DNA of 64,000 bases, taken from Roseovarius pelagicus (lineage in GTDB: Bacteria; Pseudomonadota; Alphaproteobacteria; Rhodobacterales; Rhodobacteraceae). The translations under genes and the position numbers were made by a program. Shown here one piece after another: positions 28,271-38,082 of the stretch. The stretch's first letter is position 1, and every line of letters starts with the position of its first letter. Under the pieces are notes generated by a model. That model was not told where the DNA came from and did no database searches. It saw only the letters and a list, made by a program, of their open reading frames with translations. The DNA lies in the NCBI RefSeq assembly GCF_025639885.1, contig NZ_CP106738.1, positions 3,534,001-3,598,000 on the forward strand, given 5' to 3'.

Positions 28271-31200
28271 CGCTCGGAGGGCGCGGCCTCAGTGAGTTGA
28301 GCGTACGCCGCCCCTACATGGCGGCGGTAATGAGCTTGCTGATCGTGATCGCAGGGATCGGCGCGCTCTTTGGGGTTGAGATACGTGAACTGCCTGACGT
28401 GGACCGGCCGGTGGTCTCGGTCCGGGCAAACTATCCGGGCAGCTCGCCCACCACGGTCGATGCCGAGGTTGCGTCCTTGGTCGAAGGCGCGGTCGCGCGC
28501 GTTGCCGGGGTAGAAGCGGTGCGCACGTCGTCGGAAGAGGGAAATTTTCGCTTGCGGGTGGAGTTCGGACCCGGCCGTGATCTGGCTACGGCGTCCAACG
28601 ATGTGCGCGAGGCGGTCAGCCGAGTCGAGAACCGGTTGCCAAGCGGGGTAGAGGACCTCTTTGTCGTCAAGTCCGAACAGGATGCTAATCCGATCATGGA
28701 CATCGCCGTGTGGAGCAACTCGCGCTCGGTCGATGCGTTGACGCGTCTGGTGGAAGACGCCATCGCGACCGAGTTCACCGCCGTCGATGGTGTCGCAGAG
28801 GTCGTGCTGTTCGGTGATAGAGAGCGGGTGCTGCGGGTCGGCGTCAAGCCGGATCGGCTGGCCGCATTCGGGCTGTCGATTGGCGAGGTGGCCGATGTGT
28901 TGCAGGCGGCGCAGTTCGATGTGCCGGTCGGCAGCTTTGCATCCGGTCCGCTAGAGGTGCTGGTGCGGGCCGATGCAACTGTCGCGGACCCCAAGCGCAT
29001 CGAGGACCTGATGCTGCGTGACAAAGTGCGGTTGGGAGATGTGGCAGAAGTTTATTTCAGCATGGCCACGGCAGACAGCATCGCCCGGCTGAACGGGCGG
29101 CAGGTGATCAGTCTCGGGATTGTACGGCAGGCGCAATCGAACACGGTACAGATATCAAGCGACGTGCGCCGCGCGATTGAGCAGTTAAAGCTGCGCTTTC
29201 CTGATCTGGGCTTTCAAATCAGCAGTGACGACGCGGTGTTTATCGAAGGATCGATAGCAGAAGTGCTCAAGACGCTGGTTCTGGCACTTTTTATTGTGAT
29301 TGCGGTCATTTGGGTATTTTTCGGACAATTGCGCGCGACGCTCATTCCGACGATCACCATTCCGATCGCTCTGATCGGTTCGGTCGCAGGGATCTGGCTG
29401 ATGGGTTTTTCGATCAACCTCGTCACGCTCTTGGCGCTGGTGCTGGCGACAGGGTTGGTCGTGGATGACGCCATTGTTGTAACTGAGAACATTCAGCGTC
29501 GACAACAAGAGGGCATGGGCCCCCGTGCGGCAGCTGTCATTGGGTCGGGGCAGGTTTTCTTTGCAGTGATCGCCACGACATTGACGTTGATTGCGGTGTT
29601 TGTGCCGATCTCGTTCCTTCCCGGCGATGCCGGGCGCCTCTTTACCGAGTTTGGCTTTGTTCTGGCCGTCACTGTGGCAATTTCGTCTTTTGTTGCGTTG
29701 ACCATGTGCCCGATGTTGGCGTCTCGGACGGGCAAACTGGGCGGCGACGATGGACTGTTCGCTGCCATCGGGCGCCCGATCGCCAAGCTTTATGCGGCGT
29801 TGATCGGCCCGATGGTGCGGGCACCGTTGGTCACGCTGGTGGCCGCGGGCATGCTGGCGGGCGGTGCCGCACTGGTTTACGATGAGCTCGGAGAGGAACT
29901 GGTGCCGCCCGAAGACCGCGGCTTCGTCAACGTCTGGCTACAAGGGCCGGATGGTACGGGGCTGGAATATACTGATCGGCAGGTTGTTCAGGTTGAAAAC
30001 ACCTTGCGCCCATATGTCGAGCAGGGCGTGGCGCAGGGACTGTATTCAATCACCGGGCGTTACGACCTCAACCGTGGCAGCATCGGCGTGCGATTGGTCC
30101 CGTGGAACCAGCGCGACATCGGCCAAGGCGAGATTGAGGCGGCTATCCGGGATGATTTGAATGCGCTACCGGGTGCGCGGGCGCGGGCTTGGCCCGGTAA
30201 CAGTCTGGGATTACGCGGCGGGTCCGGTGGTGGGCTTAGTATTGCGTTGCTGGGGCCGACCCATCCAGAAATCGCCGAAGCTGCCGAAGATTTCGCAATC
30301 CGGCTGGAAGACGTGAACGGGGTATCGGGTATTCGCGTCCAGTATCAGGCCACCCAGCCGCAGCTAAGCATCGGGGTGGATCGCGAGCGCGCCTCGGATT
30401 TGGGGGTGCCCATGTCGACGCTGTCTGCGACCCTGCGCGCATTGATCGATGAGGCCGAGATCGCAGAGCTGACCATCGGAGACGAAGCCGTGCCGATCCT
30501 GTTGCAATCGACGGCAGGCGCAGTGCGCGATCCTGTTGATCTGATGAACCTCTATGTGCGGTCAGATGACGGTGATCTGGTTCCACTGAGCCAGATCGTG
30601 AGTCTGGATGAAAAAGGTGTCGCGGCAGAGCTTGACCGTCATGCGCAGCGCCGGGCTGTTGAGATTGACGCATCTGTTGCGACCGAGATCACTCTGCGCG
30701 AAGTGATTGACGACGTGCGTCTGTTGGCGCAGGAAACCTTGCCGGACGGGATCGGCCTGATCTTTTTGGGTGAGGCCGCTTCGCTGGATGAGACGTCCTC
30801 TGCCATGATGGTCACGTATGTGATCGCGCTGCTGGTCGTTTTTCTGGTGCTGTTGGCCCAGTTCGAGAGCCTGACCAGTGCGTTGGTGGTTATGACAACG
30901 GTGCCCTTCGGCGTTTGTGCCGCGATTTACGCGCTGCTGCTGACAGACACGACAATCAATATCTATAGCCAGATCGGTGTTCTGATGTTGATAGGCGTCA
31001 TGGCCAAGAATGGTATTCTGTTGGTGGAGTTCGCAGACCAGTTGCGTGATCAGGGTATGAGCGTCGTGGATGCGGCCTACGAGGCAGCACTTGCCCGACT
31101 GCGCCCCATCTCGATGACCTTGATCTGCACGGTGATGTCCGGATTGCCATTGATTCTGGGCGGCGGACCGGGGGCCGAAGCCCGCGCCGCAATCGGCTGG

Positions 31201-31359
31201 GTGATCGTTGGCGGGTTGGGGATGGCAGCAGTGTTCACGCTGTTTTTGACGCCTGCTGCCTATGCGCTGGTTAGCGGGCTGTCGGGGTCGCGGGCGTCCA
31301 GCGCCGAGGCGCTTGAGAAAGAGCTGAGGGCGGTAAACAGCGGAGAACCCGCAGAGTAG
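28267..31359 (+). CDS. RND family efflux transporter permease
   Basis: The 1030-residue inner-membrane protein has two sets of six membrane helices with large periplasmic loops and the paired aspartates of helix 4 (GLVVDDAIVVTENIQRR) needed for proton coupling. It belongs to the hydrophobe/amphiphile exporter group (AcrB/MexF type). The partner adaptor is immediately upstream. Substrates cannot be deduced. Confidence 0.93.
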   Translation: MTLGGRGLSELSVRRPYMAAVMSLLIVIAGIGALFGVEIRELPDVDRPVVSVRANYPGSSPTTVDAEVASLVEGAVARVAGVEAVRTSSEEGNFRLRVEFGPGRDLATASNDVREAVSRVENRLPSGVEDLFVVKSEQDANPIMDIAVWSNSRSVDALTRLVEDAIATEFTAVDGVAEVVLFGDRERVLRVGVKPDRLAAFGLSIGEVADVLQAAQFDVPVGSFASGPLEVLVRADATVADPKRIEDLMLRDKVRLGDVAEVYFSMATADSIARLNGRQVISLGIVRQAQSNTVQISSDVRRAIEQLKLRFPDLGFQISSDDAVFIEGSIAEVLKTLVLALFIVIAVIWVFFGQLRATLIPTITIPIALIGSVAGIWLMGFSINLVTLLALVLATGLVVDDAIVVTENIQRRQQEGMGPRAAAVIGSGQVFFAVIATTLTLIAVFVPISFLPGDAGRLFTEFGFVLAVTVAISSFVALTMCPMLASRTGKLGGDDGLFAAIGRPIAKLYAALIGPMVRAPLVTLVAAGMLAGGAALVYDELGEELVPPEDRGFVNVWLQGPDGTGLEYTDRQVVQVENTLRPYVEQGVAQGLYSITGRYDLNRGSIGVRLVPWNQRDIGQGEIEAAIRDDLNALPGARARAWPGNSLGLRGGSGGGLSIALLGPTHPEIAEAAEDFAIRLEDVNGVSGIRVQYQATQPQLSIGVDRERASDLGVPMSTLSATLRALIDEAEIAELTIGDEAVPILLQSTAGAVRDPVDLMNLYVRSDDGDLVPLSQIVSLDEKGVAAELDRHAQRRAVEIDASVATEITLREVIDDVRLLAQETLPDGIGLIFLGEAASLDETSSAMMVTYVIALLVVFLVLLAQFESLTSALVVMTTVPFGVCAAIYALLLTDTTINIYSQIGVLMLIGVMAKNGILLVEFADQLRDQGMSVVDAAYEAALARLRPISMTLICTVMSGLPLILGGGPGAEARAAIGWVIVGGLGMAAVFTLFLTPAAYALVSGLSGSRASSAEALEKELRAVNSGEPAE

Positions 31360-31397
31360 AGCGCCCCGTACCCATCTATGGACGTTCCCCCAAAACC

Positions 31398-32327
31398 CTA
31401 GTTCACCTTTACACCTTCAAGATCGTTGTACTGCGCCTCCAGCGCCTTCATTTCTGGCTGACCCATGAGTGCCCAGATGTCATCAATGCTCGATAGCAGG
31501 TCTGGCCTGTGCATGATTTCGCCGGTGTCCACGGTCGATTTGAGCAGGCCAAGCGCGTTTTCCATTGCGGCCAACGCGGCGGCCGGAAGCAAACGGGGCA
31601 GGGTAACACGGCGCACACCGATTTCGGCGAGACGGGTAAAGGGGATGAGGGGCGTCGTGGGACGGTTTCGAATGCCAAAACCCATATTGACCGACACGGG
31701 TACCGGGACGGCATCCACTAGCGCCTTGATCTGGTCCTCGTCACTGATGGCGTCGGCAAAAATCATGTCCGCACCGGCCTGCGCATATAGTTGGGCCCGG
31801 CGGATCGCGCCTTCCAGTCCTTCGACGGCGATGGCATCGGTGCGCGCCAGTACCACGAAATCATCGTCGCGACGTGCGTCACAGGCCGCCTCGACCTTGC
31901 GAGCCATTTCGCGCATGTCAATCACGTCTTTGCCTGCCATATGGCCGCAGCGTTTGGGGCTGACCTGATCCTCGATATTGATGCCTGCCACACCGGCCTC
32001 TTCGAACCGCTGAACCGTGTGCAGGACTGTGACGGGATTACCGTATCCGGTGTCGGCATCGGCCATGACAGGGATGGACACAGAGCGCGCGATCATGCGG
32101 CAGGCCTCGACATTATCGGTCAGGCCCATGATCCCCACATCCGGGACACCAAGCCGTGAATTGGATAGCCCCGCCCCCGTCGTACAGGCGGTTTTGAAGC
32201 CCATTTTCTCGACCATCCGAACGCTGTAGCCGTCAAAAACACCGGGCGAGACCAAAAGCTCACTTCCCGCCATCAACTCGCGCATGCGGCGCGTGGGTTT
32301 GGTCGCTGCAGTTTCGTTCACGCTCAT
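31398..32327 (-). CDS. Isocitrate lyase / PEP mutase superfamily lyase
   Basis: The 309-residue protein has the family's metal-binding DADTGYGN and the active-site loop SPKRCGHMAGKDVI, the KRCGH form typical of 2-methylisocitrate lyase, dimethylmalate lyase and oxaloacetate hydrolase relatives. Such enzymes split a malate- or isocitrate-like acid by retro-aldol cleavage, giving pyruvate or glyoxylate. It is translationally coupled to an FCD-GntR regulator and lies opposite a divergent aconitase paralog, suggesting a hydratase-lyase pair acting on a substituted dicarboxylate (inference). Confidence 0.85.
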   Translation of the reverse strand: MSVNETAATKPTRRMRELMAGSELLVSPGVFDGYSVRMVEKMGFKTACTTGAGLSNSRLGVPDVGIMGLTDNVEACRMIARSVSIPVMADADTGYGNPVTVLHTVQRFEEAGVAGINIEDQVSPKRCGHMAGKDVIDMREMARKVEAACDARRDDDFVVLARTDAIAVEGLEGAIRRAQLYAQAGADMIFADAISDEDQIKALVDAVPVPVSVNMGFGIRNRPTTPLIPFTRLAEIGVRRVTLPRLLPAAALAAMENALGLLKSTVDTGEIMHRPDLLSSIDDIWALMGQPEMKALEAQYNDLEGVKVN

Positions 32328-32992
32328 TCGGCGTCTCCTTTGGTTTTCATCGCCAACGCGGTCGTTTCCTCGGCCAGCAACTCTTGCAATGAATGGGTGG
32401 CGCGCAGGATGTGCGCCCGCATCAGGGATTCCGCGAGGTCAGCATCGCGTGTCTTCATCGCGCGCAGGATCTGCCAGTGTTCGGCATGGGCATTTTCGCG
32501 TCGTCCCGGCATGTCGCCTGAGCGTGCCCGATAGAGGCGCAAGAGGTAGTAAAGTTCATCACACAGCAGCGCGCGAATGCGTTTGTTACCGCTGCCTTCG
32601 GCAATACGTACGTGTACATCCAGCACTTCGGCGGTGTCCGGCCGGGGCTGCGAGAAGTCAGCGAGCAAGGCATCAAGCGCAGCTTCGGTCATGTTTTGCG
32701 TGGCAAGACGCACGGACATGCCTTCGACTGCCTCGCGCAGTTGAAATATCTCGACCATGTCCGAGACGGAGAGTTCGACAACGCGTGCCTTCAGGTATGG
32801 CTCCTTAATCACCAGCCCACGTCCCTGAAATTGTTTGACTGCTTCGCGCACCGGCCCACGGCTGACGGAAAACCGCTCTGCCAGTGCCGCCTCGTTTACA
32901 ATACCGCCAAGGGGAATCTCGCCAGAGACCAGAAGATCGAATATCCTGTCAAAAACCTGATTGACCAGCGTAGTTTGTTCTGGGCGGGGCAA
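32324..32992 (-). CDS. GntR family regulator with FCD domain
   Basis: The 222-residue protein has an N-terminal winged helix (about 8-75, with VNEAALAERFSVSRGPVREAVKQF) and a C-terminal all-helical FCD domain, which usually binds organic acids. The start is a TTG at 32992, supported by AGGAG nine bases upstream; no ATG is in reach. It overlaps the lyase gene by four bases. The AAAGTGT-TG-ACACTTT palindrome in the divergent promoter, and two more copies near 38 kb, are the likely binding sites. Confidence 0.9.
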   Translation of the reverse strand: MPRPEQTTLVNQVFDRIFDLLVSGEIPLGGIVNEAALAERFSVSRGPVREAVKQFQGRGLVIKEPYLKARVVELSVSDMVEIFQLREAVEGMSVRLATQNMTEAALDALLADFSQPRPDTAEVLDVHVRIAEGSGNKRIRALLCDELYYLLRLYRARSGDMPGRRENAHAEHWQILRAMKTRDADLAESLMRAHILRATHSLQELLAEETTALAMKTKGDAE

Positions 32993-33083
32993 AGGGCGCG
33001 GCTCCTGTCAACACTTCTGGCACATTCGCTTATAATTTCGACTAATATCGGATTTTTACGCGCCCTGCAAGCCTGCGTTGAGC

Positions 33084-33117
33084 AAAGTGTTGACACTTTT
33101 TGAGTTCGGTGTAATGT
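33084..33117 (+). promoter_or_regulatory. Operator-embedded promoter of the aconitase-paralog operon
   Basis: AAAGTGT-TG-ACACTTT (33084-33099) is a perfect inverted repeat. It contains TTGACA (33090-33095), followed after 16 bases by TAATGT (33112-33117), a plausible sigma-70 -35/-10 pair firing towards the gene at 33159. A regulator bound here would block RNA polymerase directly. Confidence 0.7.
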
Positions 33118-33158
33118 CTGGCCGAATGTGATGCCACAAGCGACGATCCGGAGGAAAG

Positions 33159-35825
33159 TTGGCCAAGCTGCATGTACCACAACTGCTTGAATTCGACCTG
33201 CCGCGCGGTGGGCGGGCGCGTTGCGTTGATCTGCATGCGCTACTAGCGGCGCGCGCACGGCCTTTGCCCTATTGTCTGAGAGTAGTTCTGGAGAATGTCG
33301 CCCGGCAGGTGCTAGCAGGTCATGCCGACGCTGCGGATATTGCACGAATCGCGGATTGGTCTGCGCGGGGGGCACCGGTATCTGCCGCGCTGGAAGTCAC
33401 GCGTCTCATCTTGCCCGATTCCAGCGGATTACCTGTGCTGATGGATCTGGCGGCTGCACGCGATGCCGCTCATGCCGCGGGTGCGCCAGTGGACGCGGTT
33501 GAGCCGCGGGTTCCGATCACGCTGGTGGTCGATCACTCGCTGATCGTCGACCGGGCGGGCGAGCAGAGTGCTGCGCAACATAACCTATTGGCCGAATATG
33601 CGCGTAACGCAGAACGGTACAGTTTCTTCAAATGGGCGCAACAGGCCTTTGCTAATCTCCGGGTTGTGCCGCCGGGAGCGGGAATAATCCATCAGGTCCA
33701 TCTGGAGCGGCTCGCCGAAATTGTACATATGGCCGAGGTGCCGGCCTGTGGGCCTGTCGTCGCCCCGGAATTCGTGCTGGGCTGCGATAGCCACACGCCG
33801 ATGGTGAATGGGCTGGGGTTGTTGGCCTGGGGTGTAGGCGGTATCGACGGCGAAGCCGCTGCCCTGGGGCAGCGCCATGTCGTCCGCATTCCGCGTGTCG
33901 TCGGGGTGCGCCTGACGGGACGGTTACCAGCCGGTGCGACGACGACTGACGCAGTATTGACCATCACCGAGCGGTTGCGCGAGGTCGGGGTCGTAGGGGA
34001 TTTTGTCGAGTTCTATGGCGCGGGGGCGGCACGGCTAACAGTGCCAGACCGTGCGACGATTGCCAATATGGCGCCAGAATATGGCGCCACAATCGGCTAT
34101 TTTCCCATTGATGCGCAGACCATCGCTTATCTGGCTCAGTCAGGACGCGCGCCGGATCATGTGGCGCTGGTCGAAAGCTACGCCAAGGCGGCAGGACTAT
34201 ATGCGCAAGCTGATACAGCCGAGGCAGAGTATTCTGAAACGGTTGAGATTGATCTGGACCGGGTTTTGCCCAGCATTGCCGGACCAAAACGCCCGCAGGA
34301 CCGTGTGCCGCTGGCGCGGGCAAAAGAAGCGTTTCAGACGGTACTCCGCGCGCCAAAAGCTGCGGGTGGGTTTGGCCTGACGGATGAGCAGATCACCCAA
34401 GACGCGGCGAGCGATGGCCTGCGTCACGGCAGCATTGTTCTGGCAGCGATCACGTCCTGCACCAATACCTCGAACCCGCATGTTATGATCGCGGCAGGAC
34501 TGCTTGCACGGAATGCCGTGGCGCGCGGGTTGCGTGTTCCCCCCCGCGTGAAAACATCGCTCGCGCCCGGATCACGTCTGGTGGACGGATATCTGGAGCG
34601 TGCTGGCCTAATGGCACCGCTGGAGGCGTTGGGGTTTCATGTGGTGGGGCATGGGTGCACCACCTGTTCAGGGAAATCCGGCCCGCTGAATCCCGGTGTG
34701 GCCGAGGAAATTGACGCGGGCGATCTGGTCGCGGCTGCCGTTCTCTCGGGCAATCGCAACTTCGAAGGACGCACACACCCGCAATGCCGCGCGGCGTATC
34801 TCGCCTCTCCACCCTTGGTTGTCGCATACGCGTTGGCGGGGCGCATTGATATCGCGTTAGAGGAAGAGCCGCTGGGCGTGGGCATGGATGGCACGCCGGT
34901 ATATCTGCGCGATATCTGGCCGGACGAGGATGAAGTCGCGACACTGGTTGCAGGCAGCCTTACACCCGCACGGTTTCAAGAAAGCTATGCAACGCTTTTT
35001 GACGGGGCGGAGCTGTGGCAGCGGCTCGCTGCACCGTCGGGCCGCCGTTTCGCGTGGGATCCAGAGTCGACCTATGTGTGCAAGCCGCCGTTTTTCGACA
35101 CGGACAACCCGGCGATGCCGGATGTTCTCTCTGGCGCGCGTGCGTTGCTATGGGTAGGGGACACGCTGACCACGGATCACATTACGCCAAGTGGCGCGAT
35201 TGCACCGGATGGGATGGCTGGACAGTACCTGATCGCGCAGGGTGTCGCACCGAAGGATTTTAATGCCGTCACACAGCGCCGGGGCAATCACGAATTCATG
35301 GCGCGTATCACGTTTGGCAATCCGCGCCTGCACAACCGGCTGGCACCGGACGCGCCGGGGGGCATGACGCGGCTCTCATCCGAAGCGCCGCCGGTTTCGA
35401 TCTACGCCGCAGCGCAAACACTGATGGCCGAAGGGGCGCCTGCGGTCGTTCTGGCCGGGCGCGATTACGGCATGGGGTCGAGCCGCGATTGGGCGGCCAA
35501 GGGTCCAAAGCTTCTGGGGGTCCGTGCTGTGCTGGCCCAAGGTTTTGAACGGATACACCGCGCTAACCTCATTGGCATGGGGATTGTACCGCTGCTGTTT
35601 GACGCGGGGCAGGGTGCCGAGGCTCTGGGATTGACCGGGTTCGAGACGCTGAACATCACCGGGCTGCGGGCAGGCGTCTCTGAGGGTGCGCCTGTGCGTG
35701 TCAATGCCGAAGGCGTGGCGATATTTGAAGCGCGCGTCGATATCGCAAGCGATGCCGAGCGTAGCTTGTTGTTGTCGGGCGGCATGTTCGCGGGGCTACT
35801 GCGTAAGTTGGAGGATGCAGCATGA
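33159..35825 (+). CDS. Aconitase family hydratase, divergent AcnA paralog
   Basis: The 888-residue protein has the full AcnA layout. Cluster ligands are C434 (ITSCTNTSNP), C500 and C503 (GCTTCSGKSGPL); the catalytic DSH is at 210-212 and the swivel domain has GMGSSRDWAAKG. Several normally fixed positions differ: CDSHTPM instead of TDSHTTM and TTCSGKSG instead of TTCIGNSG. That points to a related substrate rather than housekeeping citrate. The start is a TTG with GGAGG only four bases upstream, which is short but the only option. It begins a three-gene operon. Confidence 0.88.
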   Translation: MAKLHVPQLLEFDLPRGGRARCVDLHALLAARARPLPYCLRVVLENVARQVLAGHADAADIARIADWSARGAPVSAALEVTRLILPDSSGLPVLMDLAAARDAAHAAGAPVDAVEPRVPITLVVDHSLIVDRAGEQSAAQHNLLAEYARNAERYSFFKWAQQAFANLRVVPPGAGIIHQVHLERLAEIVHMAEVPACGPVVAPEFVLGCDSHTPMVNGLGLLAWGVGGIDGEAAALGQRHVVRIPRVVGVRLTGRLPAGATTTDAVLTITERLREVGVVGDFVEFYGAGAARLTVPDRATIANMAPEYGATIGYFPIDAQTIAYLAQSGRAPDHVALVESYAKAAGLYAQADTAEAEYSETVEIDLDRVLPSIAGPKRPQDRVPLARAKEAFQTVLRAPKAAGGFGLTDEQITQDAASDGLRHGSIVLAAITSCTNTSNPHVMIAAGLLARNAVARGLRVPPRVKTSLAPGSRLVDGYLERAGLMAPLEALGFHVVGHGCTTCSGKSGPLNPGVAEEIDAGDLVAAAVLSGNRNFEGRTHPQCRAAYLASPPLVVAYALAGRIDIALEEEPLGVGMDGTPVYLRDIWPDEDEVATLVAGSLTPARFQESYATLFDGAELWQRLAAPSGRRFAWDPESTYVCKPPFFDTDNPAMPDVLSGARALLWVGDTLTTDHITPSGAIAPDGMAGQYLIAQGVAPKDFNAVTQRRGNHEFMARITFGNPRLHNRLAPDAPGGMTRLSSEAPPVSIYAAAQTLMAEGAPAVVLAGRDYGMGSSRDWAAKGPKLLGVRAVLAQGFERIHRANLIGMGIVPLLFDAGQGAEALGLTGFETLNITGLRAGVSEGAPVRVNAEGVAIFEARVDIASDAERSLLLSGGMFAGLLRKLEDAA

Positions 35826-37180
35826 GCTATGATCTGATCCTGAAGAATGGTGAGATCGTTTTTCCGGGCGAAGGTATGCGACGCGGGTCCGTCGCTGTCG
35901 CCGATGGCAAGATTGCCGCCATTCTTGAGCCGGGCGAAGAAACGCGCGCAACCCGAGTGATCGACTGCACGGATCGTTTGGTGATGCCGGGACTGATCGA
36001 CCCACACACGCATATCGGTTTCGGTGATAAGGAAAACGACTGGTTGACCGAAACGCGTACTGCGCTTCTGGGCGGGGTAACCGGCCTGTTCAGCTTCTGG
36101 CGCAGTGACGATTTCAACGCCACGACCAGCCCATGGATCGACAGTGCCAAGGCACAGGCGGCAATGGATTTCGGCCTGCATTTTGGCGTGACCGCGACGC
36201 GACATGTCGAGGAACTGGCGGCGCTATCGCAGCGGTTTGGCGTCACCTCGATCAAGGTCTATTTGATGTACAAAGGCGCGGCCGGCGCGGCCAAGGGCTT
36301 TGGCGAAGTGGATGATGCGCTGCTGTTCCGCGCATTGCAGGCGGGCGCTCGGATCAAGGGCGGTGTCGTCGGAGTGCATTGCGAGAACACCGAAGTGATC
36401 CCGGTGTTTCGGGAGCCTCTAAAGGCCGCCGGGCGCGATGATCTGCCGGTCTGGGACGAACAATCGCCCGGCTTTCTTGAAACCGAGAACGTCTTTCGCG
36501 TGGCCTATTTCGGGGAGAAGGCCGAATGCCCGGTCAACATCGTTCATATGTCAGCAGTAGAAAGCCTCGATCTGGTGCGGCGCCTGCGCCATGAGGGCCG
36601 CCCGCCTATCAACGTCGAAACTTGCATTCACTACCTGTCGCTAACCAAGGACAGCGGCATCGGCAATCTGGGCAAGGTCAATCCGCCGCTGCGTTCTCAG
36701 GCCGATGTGGACGGGCTGTGGGAGGGGGTCCGCAACGGCGATATCTCGACCATCGGTTCGGATCATGTGCCGCGCAAGCGCGCGACCAAGGGGCCGGATA
36801 TCTGGCAGGCAACAGCGGGCTTTCCGGGAATCGCACAGATCCTGCCGGTGATGCTGCACGAGGGATGGTCCAAGCGAGGTATTGCGATCGAAACATTGGC
36901 GGCGGCGACGTCATCCAACGTGGCCGATCTCTATTCGGTGCCGAACAAGGGTCGCATCGTGCCGGGATTTGACGCCGATCTGGTGGTGGTTGACCCCGAG
37001 GGCGAAACGCATGTGGATGCTGCGAACTATCCATCGCATTCGGACTATTCGCCCTTTGAGGGCATGACGTTTCGTAGCGCCGTTACCCATACCATTTTGC
37101 GCGGGCAGATTCTGGCCGAGAACGGCACGCTTGCGGACGGGATCGTGAATCCGGGCCGCTACCTGCATCGCAACCCCTGA
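35822..37180 (+). CDS. Dihydroorotase/hydantoinase-type amidohydrolase
   Basis: The 452-residue protein is a cyclic amidohydrolase with a complete binuclear metal site: H62 and H64 (PHTHIGF), carbamylatable K145, H186 (GVHCEN), H242 (NIVHMSA) and D314 (GSDHVPR). Such enzymes hydrolyse cyclic amides such as hydantoins, dihydropyrimidines or allantoin. It overlaps the aconitase paralog by four bases and precedes an amidase of the N-carbamoylsarcosine type, so the two may remove ring nitrogen in sequence. The exact substrate cannot be read from the sequence. Confidence 0.88.
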   Translation: MSYDLILKNGEIVFPGEGMRRGSVAVADGKIAAILEPGEETRATRVIDCTDRLVMPGLIDPHTHIGFGDKENDWLTETRTALLGGVTGLFSFWRSDDFNATTSPWIDSAKAQAAMDFGLHFGVTATRHVEELAALSQRFGVTSIKVYLMYKGAAGAAKGFGEVDDALLFRALQAGARIKGGVVGVHCENTEVIPVFREPLKAAGRDDLPVWDEQSPGFLETENVFRVAYFGEKAECPVNIVHMSAVESLDLVRRLRHEGRPPINVETCIHYLSLTKDSGIGNLGKVNPPLRSQADVDGLWEGVRNGDISTIGSDHVPRKRATKGPDIWQATAGFPGIAQILPVMLHEGWSKRGIAIETLAAATSSNVADLYSVPNKGRIVPGFDADLVVVDPEGETHVDAANYPSHSDYSPFEGMTFRSAVTHTILRGQILAENGTLADGIVNPGRYLHRNP

Positions 37181-37191
37181 AAGGAACCGAC

Positions 37192-37911
37192 ATGAGCACA
37201 CGTATCTGGGACAAGTTCCTGACCGACCACGACCGTGAAATCTATGAGCTGGCCGGATATGGCAAGCGCGCAGGATTCGGCAAACGCCCGGCGTTATTCA
37301 TAATCGACGTGCAATATAATTTCTGCGGCGACGAACCGGGGCAGAGCCATGCTGATGGGGTCAAGCAGTATCGTACCCATTGCGGCCCTGTCGGTTGGGA
37401 GGCAGTGCCCCATATCGAGCGGCTGATGCATTTGGCACGCGAGAAGGGCATCCCGATCTTCTACACCCAGTCAGAGCGCCGTCCAGATATGATTGACAGC
37501 GGCGTTCAGACCGGCAAAAGCCACCGCGGTCACGAGAAAACCTCGACCGAGGGCACGCATGCGACCCAGACAGTGGCGCCGCTGGCACCGCGTCCGCAGG
37601 ACATTTTGATTGGCAAGCGTAAGCCGTCGGCATTCTTTGGCACGCTTTTCATGAGCCATCTGAATTTTCTGGATGTGGACACGTTGATCATGACAGGCTG
37701 TACGTCTTCGGGATGTTTAAGAGCCACCACGGTCGATGCGTATTCGTACAATTTCAAGACAGTGATCCCCGAGGAAACCGCGTTCGACCGGTTCGAATCC
37801 AGTCACGCAATGAGCTTGTTCGATCTGAACTGCAAATATGCCGACGTGATTCCAACAGAGGAGGTGGCCACCTATCTGTCTGGTCTGCCTGACGCTGAAA
37901 ATGCAGGTTGA
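37192..37911 (+). CDS. Isochorismatase-fold cysteine amidohydrolase, N-carbamoylsarcosine amidase-like
   Basis: The 239-residue protein has the catalytic triad D39 (FIIDVQ), K144 (KRKPSAFF) and C175 (TGCTSSGCLRATTVDAY), closest by eye to N-carbamoylsarcosine amidase and maleamate amidase. These release ammonia (and CO2) from carbamoyl or amide groups. It follows the amidohydrolase by 11 bases with an AAAGGA ribosome site and ends the first transcript of the island. Confidence 0.85.
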   Translation: MSTRIWDKFLTDHDREIYELAGYGKRAGFGKRPALFIIDVQYNFCGDEPGQSHADGVKQYRTHCGPVGWEAVPHIERLMHLAREKGIPIFYTQSERRPDMIDSGVQTGKSHRGHEKTSTEGTHATQTVAPLAPRPQDILIGKRKPSAFFGTLFMSHLNFLDVDTLIMTGCTSSGCLRATTVDAYSYNFKTVIPEETAFDRFESSHAMSLFDLNCKYADVIPTEEVATYLSGLPDAENAG

Positions 37912-37932
37912 TTTGCGCGTGGGTAACGCATC

Positions 37933-37944
37933 AGTGTTGACACT
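37933..37944. promoter_or_regulatory. Second copy of the island operator
   Basis: AGTGT-TG-ACACT repeats the core found at 33084-33099. It starts 22 bases after the amidase stop and 93 bases before the third copy. No matching -10 element follows, so it may be an auxiliary site for looping or cooperative binding. Confidence 0.6.
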
Positions 37945-38025
37945 TACGTTGATTTTTTCAGCCTTTATGGCGGGAAGTGACAACTTTCTAACGTTCTGCT
38001 GTCTGGTCGTCCGCCGTCGTCGCAT

Positions 38026-38058
38026 AAGTGTTGACACTTTTGAATCAAGTGCTAGGGT
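38026..38058 (+). promoter_or_regulatory. Operator-embedded promoter of the monooxygenase-transporter operon
   Basis: AAGTGT-TG-ACACTT (38026-38039) is a perfect inverted repeat containing TTGACA (38031-38036). TAGGGT (38053-38058) follows after 16 bases as a possible -10. The arrangement copies that at 33084-33117 and precedes the gene at 38083. Confidence 0.65.
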
Positions 38059-38082
38059 CTCAGCACTCTGGAGGGTATATTG

